Positions 1-11,350 of a stretch of DNA of 64,000 nucleotides are shown here, one piece after another. Position 1 is the stretch's first letter. Every line of letters begins with the position of its first letter. Both the position numbers and the translations under genes were made by a program. The notes under the pieces are model-generated. The model was not told where the DNA came from, did not search any database, and worked only from the letters and a program-made list of their open reading frames with translations. This DNA comes from Cricetomys ansorgei (taxonomy: Eukaryota; Chordata; Mammalia; Rodentia; Nesomyidae): positions 146,501-210,500 of the forward strand of contig JAMJFZ010000769.1 in assembly GCA_026225945.1 (NCBI GenBank). The letters run 5' to 3'.

Positions 1-448
1 CTCAAAGAAAAAGGCAAAACAGAACAGGAAACACTGTACCAGATTTTTATTACTCTCTTAGCCTGAGCCAATAGAAAGCTTTGTTGTTGGATCATATTGT
101 TTGGTTGCCATGAGACTGCTTCACCTTAGGTATACTTTACTGTCACAATCTCAGCTTATGTAAAAAGATCTCATAAAAGCCACCACGGATACAGTCTTGC
201 AAAAGCTTGACATCACACAGTGTCTCCCATCTCAAAATCTATGCAGTAATGTTATTATGATCTAATTTTGTTCAATCTAACTTATCCAGGGCTTAGAGTT
301 TGCTTTGCTTCATTTGAACCATTATCTTTTCCCCTTACCAAATATCAAAATAATAAAATAGATCAGATTTACAGTTACAGTTTTTCTTTCATTTTTGCAC
401 CCAGAAAAGTCATAGCCAAATTATACACTGCTCTTAAGAACATTTTAG

Positions 449-600
449 TGTGTTGAGATGGCTAAGCAGGTAAGGGCACTTGCTATACCTGAACACGAGT
501 TTGATCTCTAGAGCACACATAAATTTGGAATGAGGAAACCAACTCCATTAGTTGTCATTTGATCTACACACACAAAGTAAAGAAAATAAAAATAAATGTA
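449..600 (+). mobile_element. B3-type SINE (degenerate)
   Basis: The tRNA-like head 'gagatggctaagcaggtaagggcacttgct' is split by mutations but followed by the B3 body ('gtttgatctctagagcacac', 'accaactccattagttgtca') and an A-rich tail with aaataaa. Confidence 0.75.
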
Positions 601-1030
601 AAAATCATTTTAAAGGAGAATATTTTCTTTGAAGTATGTTAAATATATAGAAAGGGGGTTTATAGGAATATGTTGGTCAAATTTTATAAATTTTCAGTTA
701 GGAAAAATACATTGAATAAGTCCATTTTACAGCAAAGTAGCTATAGTGAGCAACATTGTACTGAAATTTGCTAATAACATAGAGAATTAAGGATTCTTAC
801 CACAAAATATATTAAGTATATAGTGTTCTTTATGTCAATTCACCACTCCACAATTTATACATATTTCAAAACAATTTATATATAATACATATATACAGTT
901 TATCTTTCAATTTAAAACATAAATTTTAAAATATAAAATGGATTAAACTTAGACATGCAGTTCAATGCATTTTAAAAATCTAATTATACTCGTTTAACAA
1001 TCATCCATATCAAGAAATAGAAGTATCGGA

Positions 1031-1206
1031 TCTGAAGAGATTGCTCAGTGGTTAGGAGGTGTATTGTGCTTCCATAGGTCCTGAGTTCAGTTTCTAGCAC
1101 TCGTGTCATACAGCTTATGAGCTCTGTAACTCCAATTCCAGGGGATCTGAGTCCATAGGCACCCACATTCATGTGCATAAACATGCATATATGTACACAG
1201 GTAAAG
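1031..1206 (+). mobile_element. B2-family SINE
   Basis: The tRNA-derived head (agagattgctcagtggtta) is followed by the body 'gtaactccaattccagggga' and the ending 'catgcatatatgtacacagg'. It is moderately diverged. Confidence 0.75.
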
Positions 1207-1209
1207 AAA

Positions 1210-1750
1210 CAGTGTGTCATCAGAGTATCCTTATACCCTCTTCAAATCATTACTCATGATCCGAGGGTACTCACTATGTTGACATTGAAAGCCATGAATT
1301 ATTCTGGTCAAGCTTTGTTTTTTATATAAACTGAATCATGCACCATGCACTCTTGTGTATGGTTCTTTAAACAACTTCTTCTATACTGTTATGTGAAGGT
1401 GTAGATTGTTCATGTTCATTCCTAGGATATTCCACTATGTGAATGTAGTCTATGTACTATGAGGTTGAGTATTCCATACTCAGAGTGACAATATAAACAT
1501 CTTAAAATATGCCATTTTATGAATTTATTTATGCAGGAACTATATTAAGCAATAACATTTCTAGGTTATGAGTTGTATATGTGTTCATCTTTTATGTAGT
1601 CTTCTAGATCTCAGCATAATTATACCAATTTTCTTTCTCATCAACAAAGCTTGAGAGTTCTAGTTGCTCTGTGTATTTCCTAACACCCTGAATTGTTTGT
1701 CTTTCTTATTTTAGTGGTTGTGCATAGTGACATTTAATAACTGTGTCAAG
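1210..1750 (-). mobile_element. Ancient L1M-type LINE 3' UTR, antisense
   Basis: The + strand shows the reverse of old mammalian L1 3' sequence: 'tatataaactgaatcatgca', 'tcatgttcattcctaggata', 'gagagttctagttgctctg', and 'gtggttgtgcatagtgaca'. It is heavily mutated with no open frame. The subfamily is not assigned. Confidence 0.65.
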
Positions 1751-1953
1751 CCCTATAATTTTAGTATCTGTGTTCTAACGTCTCCTTTCTTAAGGTTTCC
1801 TTCTATTTATATTTCTTTAACTCTGGATTTAATCTGTTTCTTTGTTGTTGTTCTGTGGCTTCGGAGATCAGACCCGGGGTTTCAATCTTGCTAAATGTAT
1901 ATTGCCTCTCGCTCATACTTCCACAGTCATTAATGCACATATATAGTATATGT

Positions 1954-1956
<3 letters not shown>

Positions 1957-2007
<51 letters not shown>
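1957..2007. repeat. (AC)n microsatellite
   Basis: About 25 uninterrupted AC units. It is translated as poly-Thr-His or Cys-Val in spurious frames. Confidence 0.95.
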
Positions 2008-2010
<3 letters not shown>

Positions 2011-2045
2011 CAAATGATGCCACTTATCAAAACTCCTAAATGTAG

Positions 2046-2257
2046 GGTGATGAAGAGATGGCTCAGTGGTTACGATCACTTGTTGCTTTTCCATAGGACC
2101 CAAGATCAGTTTCCAGGACCCACATGGCAGCTCACCAACACCTATAACTCCATCCTTAGGGGATCCAATGCTCTCTTCTGGCCTCTGCAGGGACTGCATG
2201 CATGTGGTACACTGACATTCATGCAGGCCAAACACCTATACACATAAAATAAATAAT
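2046..2257 (+). mobile_element. B2-family SINE, near full length
   Basis: The head is 'gaagagatggctcagtggtt'. The A/B-box region and body 'ttctggcctctgcagggac' are present, as is the tail 'tacacataaaataaataa'. Confidence 0.88.
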
Positions 2258-2548
2258 GGTGCTAAAAATAAATCCTAAATATATCTGGATATGATAACTC
2301 ATGCCTGGATTCTCAGCAATGGGAAGACTGAAGTTGGAGTATTGTGACTTCAAGGCCATCCCAGGTGATATAATTAGTTTGAATCCAAGTTGAATTACAA
2401 AGATCCAATTCCTTTATCATGTATTCAATCAGCTGAGAAGCAGTATTTATTTAATCCTATTATCTATCTTGAAGTACACCTTTCCACCAATTTTTAATAT
2501 TATAGTTTTAGTTCAGATTTTCATCCTCCTTCCCTCTTTTAACAATAT

Positions 2549-2757
2549 CTCTTTTTATTATATGAATGTTTTGCCTACATACATGTCTGCTCACCATGTA
2601 TGTGCCTGGTCCTTGTATAGGTCATAAGAGGGCATCATATCTCCTGTAACTGAAGTTATCACTGGATGTGAGCCACTGTGTGGATGGTGGGAATTGAGCT
2701 GAGTCCTCTGTAGGAGCAGCAAGTGCTCTTAACCACTGAGCTCTCTCTCCAGCAACT
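2549..2757 (-). mobile_element. B2-family SINE, antisense
   Basis: The reverse form ends in the inverted head 'aaccactgagctctctctcc' and begins with the T-rich inverted tail. It makes an inverted pair with the sense copy at 2046. Confidence 0.85.
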
Positions 2758-2832
2758 TGGCCCTTCATCCTCTCTTAACTAGATTGCTGGAACAATCTCC
2801 TGGGCACACATTCCCTTTTTAATCTCTGTTTT

Positions 2833-2946
2833 CTATTTTAAAAATTGGATTTATTTATTTTATTTCATGTGTATGAATGTTATGCATGCATGTATGTATG
2901 TGCACTAATATGTGTGCCTAGTGCCCTCAGAAATCAGAACAAGGAA
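2833..2946 (-). mobile_element. B2 SINE fragment, antisense
   Basis: The inverted tail 'ggatttatttattttatttc' and the first body segment are present, but the element breaks off after 'cctcagaaatcagaac'. The tRNA-like head is missing. It is part of a local duplication (see findings). Confidence 0.75.
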
Positions 2947-2997
2947 TAGTCTCCTGGACACACATTCCTATTTTGATCTGTTTTCTTTTTTTTTAAA

Positions 2998-3226
2998 TAT
3001 TTTTTAGATTTATTTATTTTATGTCATGTGTGTGAATGTTTCGCCTGCATGTATGGGTGCCCATTAATGTGTACCTGGTGCCAACAAAAGTCAGAACAAA
3101 TTGTCAGATCCCTGAAGTTGGAGTTACATACAGTTTTGAGCCACCATGTGGGTGCAAGGACTGGAAACAAGGTTCTCTGTAAAAGCAATAAGTGTTGTAA
3201 AGTTCTGAGATGTCTGTCCAACCCCT
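2998..3226 (-). mobile_element. B2-family SINE, antisense
   Basis: It runs from the inverted tail 'agatttatttattttatgtc' to the diverged inverted head 'gttctgagatgtctgtccaa'. Confidence 0.82.
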
Positions 3227-3494
3227 ATTCTTTTTTTTCATCACTATTTATCCTCCAACTCCTGTTATCTTTTTCATCACTATTTCTTTTCCTCATCCGA
3301 AATTTAATTCTATTTGAAGAAAAAGATATTCTAACAATACAGGTGCTGCCAGTCTCTTCTCTGTCTATCATATGAGAAGCTTCCATTCCTTGTCAGCTAG
3401 CTTCTACGTAATATCATTAGGTCAAACCACGAAGACCTAGATTTTTATAGTAAGGTACTATGGATATTAACTCAAGAATATGATTTTAAAACTG

Positions 3495-3580
3495 GATAAA
3501 ATGGCATGTACTAGTACTCTCAGCACTTAGGAGGATTCTTTAAGTTCAAATCAAGACTGATATAGGGAGATCTCATCACA
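3495..3580 (+). mobile_element. Possible degenerate B1 SINE
   Basis: 'atggcatgtactagtactct' followed by 'cagcacttaggagg' resembles the B1 head. The rest is decayed. Confidence 0.45.
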
Positions 3581-3581
3581 T

Positions 3582-3583
<2 letters not shown>

Positions 3584-3624
<41 letters not shown>
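3584..3624. repeat. (AC)n microsatellite
   Basis: About 20 AC units directly after the B1-like stretch, possibly grown from its tail. Confidence 0.93.
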
Positions 3625-3626
<2 letters not shown>

Positions 3627-3841
3627 TTGGCATCCTAATGGGAACAATTAGTATATTCTGCCCACTAGCTCTCTCAAGAAAGAAAGTTTAATGTTTCATA
3701 ATAATCTTTGAGTTTCTAAAAAGTGTAAACTAATATTAAAGTACAGCAATATGTTATCTTAAAAAATCTATGCCTTACAAGTTATTAATGTGAGTTATTA
3801 CCTTACAGAATCAACTTACGTGTTTCCTTAAGTTTAGAAAA

Positions 3842-4042
3842 AGATTAACTTTTTATGAGTGCTTTGCCTACATGTATATTAAGTGCATTGTGTACATGCT
3901 TGATGTTCTTGCGATCCTAAAGAAGGTGGCAGATCCCTTGGAACTGGAGTTACAGACAGTTGTATGCCTGTCTGTGCTGGGAACTGAACCTTGGTCCTCT
4001 GTAAGTGCAGCAAGTACTCTTAACCACTGAGCTATCTCTAGG
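3842..4042 (-). mobile_element. B2-family SINE, antisense
   Basis: The body reads 'cttggaactggagttacaga', then 'ctgggaactgaaccttggtc', and ends in the inverted head 'taaccactgagctatctct'. Confidence 0.85.
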
Positions 4043-4171
4043 AAGAGGATGAAAACCCAGTCCAAGAACAATTCCATGTTTTGAAGAAACTGCGGTCACA
4101 AGACTCTCTAGTCTTGTTTCTTGGAGGTTTTTCACAAGCACTCAGAGTTCTCACAGGACTCTTGGACTGTG

Positions 4172-4208
4172 TTACTACTACCACCACCACCACCACTACT
4201 ACTACTAT
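4172..4208. repeat. (ACT/ACC)n triplet microsatellite
   Basis: Twelve consecutive triplets alternate between ACT and ACC blocks. The sequence is intronic, so it is not coding. Confidence 0.9.
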
Positions 4209-4388
4209 TGTGTATGTGCACGTGCATGTGGGTATATATATAACACATCCCACAACATGTGGAGATCAGGGGAAATTTTTGAAAGTTGGTTCTTCTTTCT
4301 ATCGTGGGCTCGCTCCAGGGAGAGAGCTAAAATCATCAGGCTTGGCAGGAAGTGCCTTTATCCGCTGACTTGACCTGCCAATCCTAGC
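4209..4388 (-). mobile_element. B3-type SINE, antisense
   Basis: The inverted B3 body is seen as 'acatgtggagatcaggggaa', 'catcaggcttggcaggaagt' and 'gcctttatccgctgacttg'. Confidence 0.78.
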
Positions 4389-4894
4389 ATGTTAGTTTTT
4401 GATCTTCAAGACGTCAAACTAATAATTTCCCCCTTTAATTTTTTTTCTTCTTTATTTCTGTAATTATCTTAAAATCACTGATAATTGTTTGGTCATGTGT
4501 GTGTTTATCCCACCCTTTCTCCCAAGTAAGTTGTAAACTTTCTAAGACAAGGTCTCATTTCCATCGAATCCTCATAATAAAGGACTCTGATAACATTGTA
4601 GAATCATTTTCTATATTTCCACACCAGGTTCCTAGTGTTCAGTAAGTGTAAAGAAAAACAAGAAAACGTTTAATGATCAAAGAGAACATATACAAGTACT
4701 CTATAAATATACCATCACTGTCACCATTTAAAGAAATGTGTATAAGAAGATATTTAACATATTTATAAGAGGATATTTAACAGAGGATATTAACAGATAT
4801 TTCTTCTGGAGGTCAGTACTTTAATTTATTAAAAATTTTGGAAAATTAAAAATTTATTGCAACTATATTTTCTTTTCTATTTTAAAAATTTCCC

Positions 4895-5027
4895 TGTGCT
4901 GGCAAGATGGCTCAACTAGTAAAGTCATTTGCTTCTAAGCCTGATGTCTTGAGTTCTGTTCTTGACCCATATGGTAGAAGGATAGAACTGACTCCTGTGG
5001 GTTGTACTCTGACATACTTAAAATTAT
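4895..5027 (+). mobile_element. B3-type SINE, 5' part (interrupted)
   Basis: The head 'ggcaagatggctcaactagt' and body 'aactgactcctgtgggttgt' stop at 'ctgacatactt'. The same element resumes at about 5378 after a nested B1+B2 block. Confidence 0.8.
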
Positions 5028-5165
5028 GTTTTTTAGACACGGTTTTCCTGTTGTAACTCTGGCTGCCCTGGAACTCACTCTGTAGACCAGGCTGGCCTTG
5101 AACTCACAGAGATCTACCTCCTTCTGCCTCCTGAATGCTGGGATTAAAGGACACCGCCCGGCAGG
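5028..5165 (-). mobile_element. B1 SINE, antisense, nested in B3
   Basis: Inverted B1: 'gttgtaactctggctgccct', 'gtagaccaggctggccttga', and 'gctgggattaaaggacacc' followed by the head 'cgcccggc'. Confidence 0.9.
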
Positions 5166-5194
5166 GCAGTTTTTTTGGTTTTGTTGTTTTTTTT

Positions 5195-5375
5195 TTTTTA
5201 AGATTTATTTATTTACTATAGAGTGCTTTATCTGCATGTACACCTGCATGCCAGAAGAGGCATCTCATTTCTTTATAGATGGTTGTGAGTCACTGTGTGG
5301 TTGCTAGAAATTGAACACAGGACCTCTGACAGAGCAGCCAGTGCTCTGACCTGCTGAGCCATCTCTCCAATCCCC
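5195..5375 (-). mobile_element. B2 SINE, antisense, nested in B3
   Basis: The inverted tail 'aagatttatttatttacta' and B2 body are followed by the inverted head 'tgctgagccatctctccaat'. Confidence 0.88.
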
Positions 5376-5441
5376 ATACTTTATACTTCTACTGTGGCAT
5401 GCGTGTACATGTGCACACATACATACAAATAAATCTTAATT
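5376..5441 (+). mobile_element. B3-type SINE, 3' part (resumes after insertion)
   Basis: 'actgtggcatgcgtgtacat' followed by 'acatacaaataaatctt' is the normal 3' end of B3 and completes the copy that begins at 4895. Confidence 0.78.
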
Positions 5442-5530
5442 TTTTTTTTAATTCTGACAAAAATGAGTCAGAACTGGTGAACAAGATTCAGCCCCTGATA
5501 TATCATTAACTAGTAAAGTTGTTTATAAAT

Positions 5531-5531
<1 letters not shown>

Positions 5532-5562
<31 letters not shown>
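5532..5562. repeat. (AC)n microsatellite
   Basis: About 15 AC units. Confidence 0.93.
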
Positions 5563-5565
<3 letters not shown>

Positions 5566-5575
5566 TTGCACTTTC

Positions 5576-5662
5576 TTTTTCAGTGCTAGGAAAAGGACAT
5601 AGGTCCCCATACATGTTAGGCCAGTGCTCTACTACTGAACTACACCTTTCATCTATCCATTT
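5576..5662 (-). mobile_element. ID/B4-type SINE, antisense
   Basis: 'gttaggccagtgctctacta' followed by 'ctgaactacacct' is the inverted tRNA-Ala-like ID head. Confidence 0.6.
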
Positions 5663-6310
5663 CCCTCTTTCACTGATGTCTGTCTGTAGAATTCCTAACA
5701 TATGCACCCTGTTCCAAACCTGCCAGCAAGAGGCCTGTAGTAGTATGATGCTATGGTTCATTAAGAGGGACAAGGAGGCATTCCCATACATGCAAATTCT
5801 GCAAGACCTCAGCAGAGGGAACCACCATCATGGCCAGTACCATACTCACAGTTGAACTCTGAGCATCTCAGCTCAGGTGTTTTTATTCTTTCAGAACTCC
5901 TCAGGTATTCTACTGATAGTACATGCAGATCATTAGCAATTTAACAACCCCCACAGAAATCCAACACCTGCAAATAATACAAAATGCCCTAGACAACCCC
6001 TCACCCAACAGTGCATAAAAAATTATTTTATATATAACTAAAAATAAACTTCTTTAACAGAGGTCTTCTCCATAGGATTGCTTTTTCTCCCACTGACACC
6101 TCCTAATCAGTATTTACCATCTCTTTCACAGTGGCCTGCTATCTCAAAACAGAAACCTAGATAGTTTTCTTAAAACATGTTTGAATAATAATCATGTTTT
6201 AACATTTAACAATTATGTAAAAAAAACAATGCCAAATATTGTGAAGTTTCTGCATATCTTAGGCTGTGGTCATGATTATATCCTGTAAAAAATTTTACTT
6301 GCTTGTTTTG

Positions 6311-6408
6311 CTTTTTTTTTTTTGGAGATAGTGCTGGTGGGGTGTCCAGACAAGGTCTCATTACGTATTCCAGGATGACCTTGAGTTCACTAAATAGCAC
6401 AGCATTTC
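6311..6408 (-). mobile_element. Old B1-type SINE, antisense
   Basis: 'agacaaggtctcattacgta' and 'caggatgaccttgagttca' match the inverted 3' half of B1. The inverted head is missing. Confidence 0.55.
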
Positions 6409-6599
6409 CTTAAACTCACAGTGTTCCCATCTTACCCTCCTGAGAACTCACTTTCCTACTAAGAGAAACAAAAAGAGAGATTCCTTTTGTAAACTGCTGA
6501 AAGATGAAGGCCTGAGACACTTGGACCTCTCTTTCCTTCATACAACAATCTAAAATAAAAAAGTTAAATGATAATACTGAATTTGTTTTTATTTTGAGG

Positions 6600-6720
6600 T
6601 GTTCTATTTTAAAACAGGGTCTAACTATGCGGACCAAGCTGGGTTTGAACAGATAGTTTTCCTGTTTCAGACTTTCTGGAGCAACTTGGATTATAGGTAT
6701 GAACCACCATACCTTTTTTC
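6600..6720 (-). mobile_element. Old B1-type SINE, antisense
   Basis: 'acagggtctaactatgcgga' leads to 'ggattataggtatgaaccac', a diverged complete B1 monomer. It sits between the two copies of a local duplication. Confidence 0.65.
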
Positions 6721-7157
6721 CTGCCATATTCAAACAATAACAACAACAAAAAACAAACAAGGAAGAAAGGTTTCTTTTGTAAACTACTTAGGAGGAAGAA
6801 CTGAGAGACACTTGGACCTCTGGATCTTTTGAAGCAGTAATCTTGAACATAATAGATTTGCTTCTAAGGAGTCACAACAGTGAGGCAGGCCACACTGCAT
6901 TAACACAGTATTTCCCAGGCTTCAAAGGCCTCTCAAAGTCATTGGGGGATTAAGATTTTAACCCATATTATATTCCTGTTCAGTAGCATTCATGTTTTTA
7001 CAGAGGAGTTAGCAGATGCCTAAGTGGTTAAATTACTACCCAAGAAAGGGTCTAGTGACTAGCCTTTAAGAGGCAAATTTGGCCTGGACTCTGCTCTGCA
7101 CTTTGCCGAACATGCTATCAAAAAGCAGGTATACTTGCTTCAGATTAAGAAAGCTGC

Positions 7158-7342
7158 TTTTGGGATGGGCAGTGGTGGTGCAGTTCTTTAATCTCAGCAC
7201 TGGAGAGGCAGAGGCAGGCAGATCTCTGTGAGTTGGAGCCCAGCCCGGTCTACAGAGTGAGTTTCACAACAGCCAGAGTTACAACAGAGAAACCCTGTCT
7301 TGAAACCCTGTATTGAAAAAAAAAGAAAAAGAAAGAAAAGAA
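7158..7342 (+). mobile_element. B1 SINE
   Basis: The head 'gcagtggtggtgcagttctt' is followed by 'gaggcagaggcaggcagatc' and 'ccagagttacaacagagaaa', with an A-rich GAAA tail. Confidence 0.92.
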
Positions 7343-9847
7343 AGCTGCTTTTGATAGAACATGGTTCTTGAAGATACTCATCTCAAGGAAAAAAACTGGT
7401 GTCTTCATCTGTAGTATTTGAGTATTACATTTTTCTTATCTGTTTCCCTTTAAGATGACTTCCTTGTTCACTTAATTGACTGGCAATTCCTTTGTTTACT
7501 TTATCCAGTCTCAAAAACCAAGTCATAAGTATTAATAATGCTTAGGTTGTCATTCAACATTTTTTTAATGAAATTCAAGTATTTCAGAAAAGGGTAATTT
7601 AGGGAGGCATGTATGTAGAACTTGGCATTTTAATTAAGAAGACTGGGAATGAAATGAACCACTGACAGTAACAGATGATTGCTTCTAAAAGCTGTATTAC
7701 TTTTGAATGTATGTTCAGTATTTTCTTGTGGATAATAAGTCGTAAGACTTGTTTCAAGAACAGTGACAGGACTAAAACAATTAGAAAAGACAAAGCTGCT
7801 CTTTTAAATCATCTACTCTTAAATAAAACTGTGTTGTGAATTATTTCCAGAGAAGCAATAGACAAAGTATAAGTAAATCACTGTAAAACTTAAAGCTGCC
7901 TCAATTTTATGAATGTTCTCCTTGCTCAATGATGAATTTCCTTTGACAAATATTTACAAAGTATGAAATATAGACTTTGTGCTCTTCCTAAGGCCAAAGC
8001 ATACTGTTTACACTAAAATTTAATATTTTTAATCTCAAATACACCAAAATAAGAGCATGACTTAAAAGTAATTCTCTCTTGTAGCAGAGTGTTCATTAAT
8101 CATCCCTTAGATTATATTGGCACTATGAATTTTCAGTTATGAAGGAAAAAAATCTCTGCAATTTCTGGATTGATCAGAAATTCTGAGTGCATTTGTGGAG
8201 AAAACAGTCGATTCTAGTAAAGCAAAATTGTCTGTAACTCCTATTGTGAAGTTAAGAAAGAAAAAAAAAATTAACCTTTCCTCATTTCCAGTAATAATTC
8301 GTCATCGAGTAGATCAAGGGGTTAATTTGTGATTTGAGAAAAGACTATGACTTCCCTATTTTTTTCTAAAATGTAGTTGTGTGTGGGAGGAAGGTAGAGA
8401 GGCCCCAGAATGAATTCACTAATTGGGGTTTTCACCTGCTGTGAGTCTAATCGAATACAAAGCCTTATTTGTAGCTGCAGAGTGTCAGAATTTCTGCCTA
8501 CTTTTGAAATTCCTGTTATTTGGCACAATCAGCTTGGGAAAGGCAGACAAATAGTTACAGCTCTGAGCTGTTAAGGTGGACCAGGAATGTTGTAGCAGAT
8601 ACACTTTAACCACTTTAGCCAGTTCTCCATTTTTAGCAGGAGGTGATATAGTTCATATAAGCCCGGTAGTGCTATAGCTGGCAGGCTAATAGGCATGCTG
8701 AATTCTTTCCCACTAAGCGACTACTGGCCTGTGAGGTTAATGAAGTGTGCCTTTATTTTAGTGAAGATGCTAAACTTCACATCTTTGTAGATGTTCAGCT
8801 TGTCTGTGAAGCTTTGAGAAATCGTATTAAATGAAAACTGCATGCAATTGAAGGAGAGTTCTACTTTATCTGGAACCTGTCTAGTGAAATCTCTAGTGTA
8901 GATGGCAGCTGTCTCAGAAAACATTCCCTGGCCTGGCTTATCCTGCCTCCCTGCAAAGGAAAGGCCTGGAAAAATAAGCTTTTGTGGGAGTGTGATGTGC
9001 TCTGGGTCAGAGCTTTCAGAGTTGGTTGTTAATGGTTAACAATGATCTAGAGGCATTGTTTATACGTATTTAAATTAGTATGCCATCACATTTGCCCTAA
9101 GTGGAAGTGATTCACTGTTATTGTAAGCATTTGTTAGAACCCTAATTCATGGTCCATGGCTAGAGCTTACACTATGCAAAGAGAAACATAGATATTATAT
9201 GTTTACTGGATATCCAAGTGTTGACATTTTACTATAAAATAAACATTACTTACTTGAAGCAATATCTATCCTTTGAATGGGTTTTTACAAAGTGGTACAG
9301 GTTATATTTAACATTGGCTACAGTAAATAAAACAATTCACATAGAGACTGTTAGAGTTAGAGAGAAGCTGGCTCCTAGGAAATGTTGATGTCCCTCAGGG
9401 CCATCCCTGGTGAATGTCTAGTAAATCCATTCTTTGTCTTTTTCTTATTCTCCTCATTAGTTTTACACTGCTAACATTTTAGTAATATTGGAAATTATAT
9501 GTAGCCTAAAGAAGTAATAAAAAAAAAAGATGTGCTTGTGGAAGATTAAAGCCATCTGGCTTCCGTACTTGGCCCTTCACACTGTCCAAGAAATGGGTAT
9601 ATCCAAACCTAACATGTCTACAATACCCCCATTTCCAATTACCAAACAATTATCCCTCTAAGCTCCAGACTGAAATGACCAGCAACTGCCTCCTAGACAC
9701 TGTCATTCTTTATACTACACAAGCATGTTTATCTCATCCTGTTCAATATTTAACTCTCCTGTCACCCTCTATCCTGTTGTGGACATTCCGTGCTTGGTGA
9801 ATATTATTCATTCAGTTTGGAATCCACCTTGGGTAGTAGGGTTGTTG
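7343..9847. other. Repeat-free intronic block
   Basis: I recognise no SINE, LINE or long simple repeat in this 2.5 kb. It contains moderately GC-balanced sequence at 8560-9060 with several transcription-factor-like motifs (see findings). No coding frame stands out. Confidence 0.6.
9028..9040. promoter_or_regulatory. HNF1-like palindrome (candidate)
   Basis: GTTAATGGTTAAC matches the HNF1 consensus GTTAATNATTAAC at 12 of 13 positions counting the free centre base. It is 5.3 kb upstream of Dp71 exon 1 in unique sequence. Function is inferred from the motif only. Confidence 0.3.
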
Positions 9848-10200
9848 TGATTTGAGTAAGAATGGCCCCATAGACTCATATATTAGAATGCTTAGTCGTC
9901 AGGAACTGGCACTATTTGAGAAGGATTAGAACTATTAGGAGGGTTGGCCTTGTTGGAAGAAGTGTGCCACTAGGGGTAAGCTTGAGATTCCAAAAGCCCA
10001 TCCCAAGCCCAGAGTCTCTGAGCCAACAGATCAGGATGGAACTCTTACCTACTTCTCCGGAAACAGTTCTACTTGTGTTCCACCATGGCTGTCTGCGTCT
10101 GCCATGATGATAATGGAATAAACCTCTGAAACTGTAAGCAAGTCCCAATTAAACACTTTCTAAGAATTACCTTGGTCATGGTATCTCTTCACTAAGACAA
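9848..10200 (+). mobile_element. Rodent interspersed repeat, family not assigned
   Basis: The block resembles a rodent repeat I know by its ending: 'aacctctgaaactgtaagca', 'gtcccaattaaacactttc', and 'cttggtcatggtatctcttc'. Upstream segments 'atagactcatatattagaat' and 'ttggccttgttggaagaagt' belong to the same family. It is non-coding and I cannot name the family with certainty. Confidence 0.65.
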
Positions 10201-10989
10201 GGCCTTATCCTTGGTTGTATATTCTAGAGAGCCTTAAAAATTCCAATGCCCAAGACCAATTAAATTAGAATGTAAGAATATGTGTTGGGGGTAGGGTGTG
10301 GAATATTGGAACATTTTAACATTCCTTATGTGATGCTAGTGAGTTTACAAATACCATCCTACTTCCTTCTTCTTCTCTATGTATGCATCCAGTCAGTCAG
10401 GAATCCCTTAATGTCTACTTTATTTTATCATTTCTTACTCCTATGCCACTACCATAGAGCAGATCCTCCTTTTATTGCAATAACCTTCCTTGTACCTGTT
10501 AGTCTAATTTTAGACTGTCTTCTGATCAGGTAATTCTGATAAAGCCACATTTATAGCTATATTCCTTCATTTTTCAGAAGGTCCTTCACACCTATCAAGT
10601 ACAGATCAACTCTAGATTTTCATAGTAGTCCTCTGTTATTTCATTTTCTGTAACCCCTGTGTTAGTATTCCCTCCTGAAGCAAGTAGACCACCACAGTTC
10701 TTAGAAAGAATAGAGTTTGTTTTCCTTTGCACTTATTCATGTTATCATTTAGATTTTGATTTGGCTTCTTGTCGGCCTAATAGGAACTTTATGTAAATAA
10801 TTGTCCAATGACTAAGTTTAGTCTGCTTTTCTACTCCAAAGGGTGAAACTGGGTTTGCCATTTATCTGGTGTCCCCTCTCAATGTCTAATCTGTTGTTCT
10901 AGAAGGTGGCTTAACCTGGTCTCTTTTTGTTCGGCACTCAAGAAGAAGCATGTTACATTAAATGGGGGTATTTGAAGATAATATAATGA

Positions 10990-11350
10990 AAAAGATATTT
11001 CAAAGGTTTGGAAAAGGTAGGTGCAAAATAAGGAATGGTAATATTGCAAAAATGCACAAACGGAAGAAATAAGTTGGGACACCTGGAGAATGCTAGGCCT
11101 GAAGGGAAAGATTTCCCAGTAAGACCAGTGGCTTTAAGACAAAGAACCCAGATACCTACAGGCCAAGGGTCAGCAGGAGGAAGCTTGAGAAATGAATACC
11201 TAGCTATCACTTGCTTTCTTCCCTTTCATCTTCTTCCATAGGCCTTTCATCACAGACTCCCATTGGTTGAAAGTGAAAGGAAATCAAAGGGCAATAGAGC
11301 CTGATTCTGCAGAGGTTCAGCCTCCTAGGGGCACAGAGCAGAAGAAAGAA
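10990..11350 (+). mobile_element. Possible ancient mammalian repeat
   Basis: 'cacagactcccattggttga', 'aaagggcaatagagcctga' and 'ggttcagcctcctagggg' recall a widespread old mammalian interspersed repeat, whose name I cannot give. Both strands have short spurious frames here. Confidence 0.35.

Noticed and set aside
1803..2247. Overlapping frames of 75-130 codons near the first AC repeat
   Set aside because: They combine an AC/GT microsatellite with a B2 SINE and are not conserved coding sequence.
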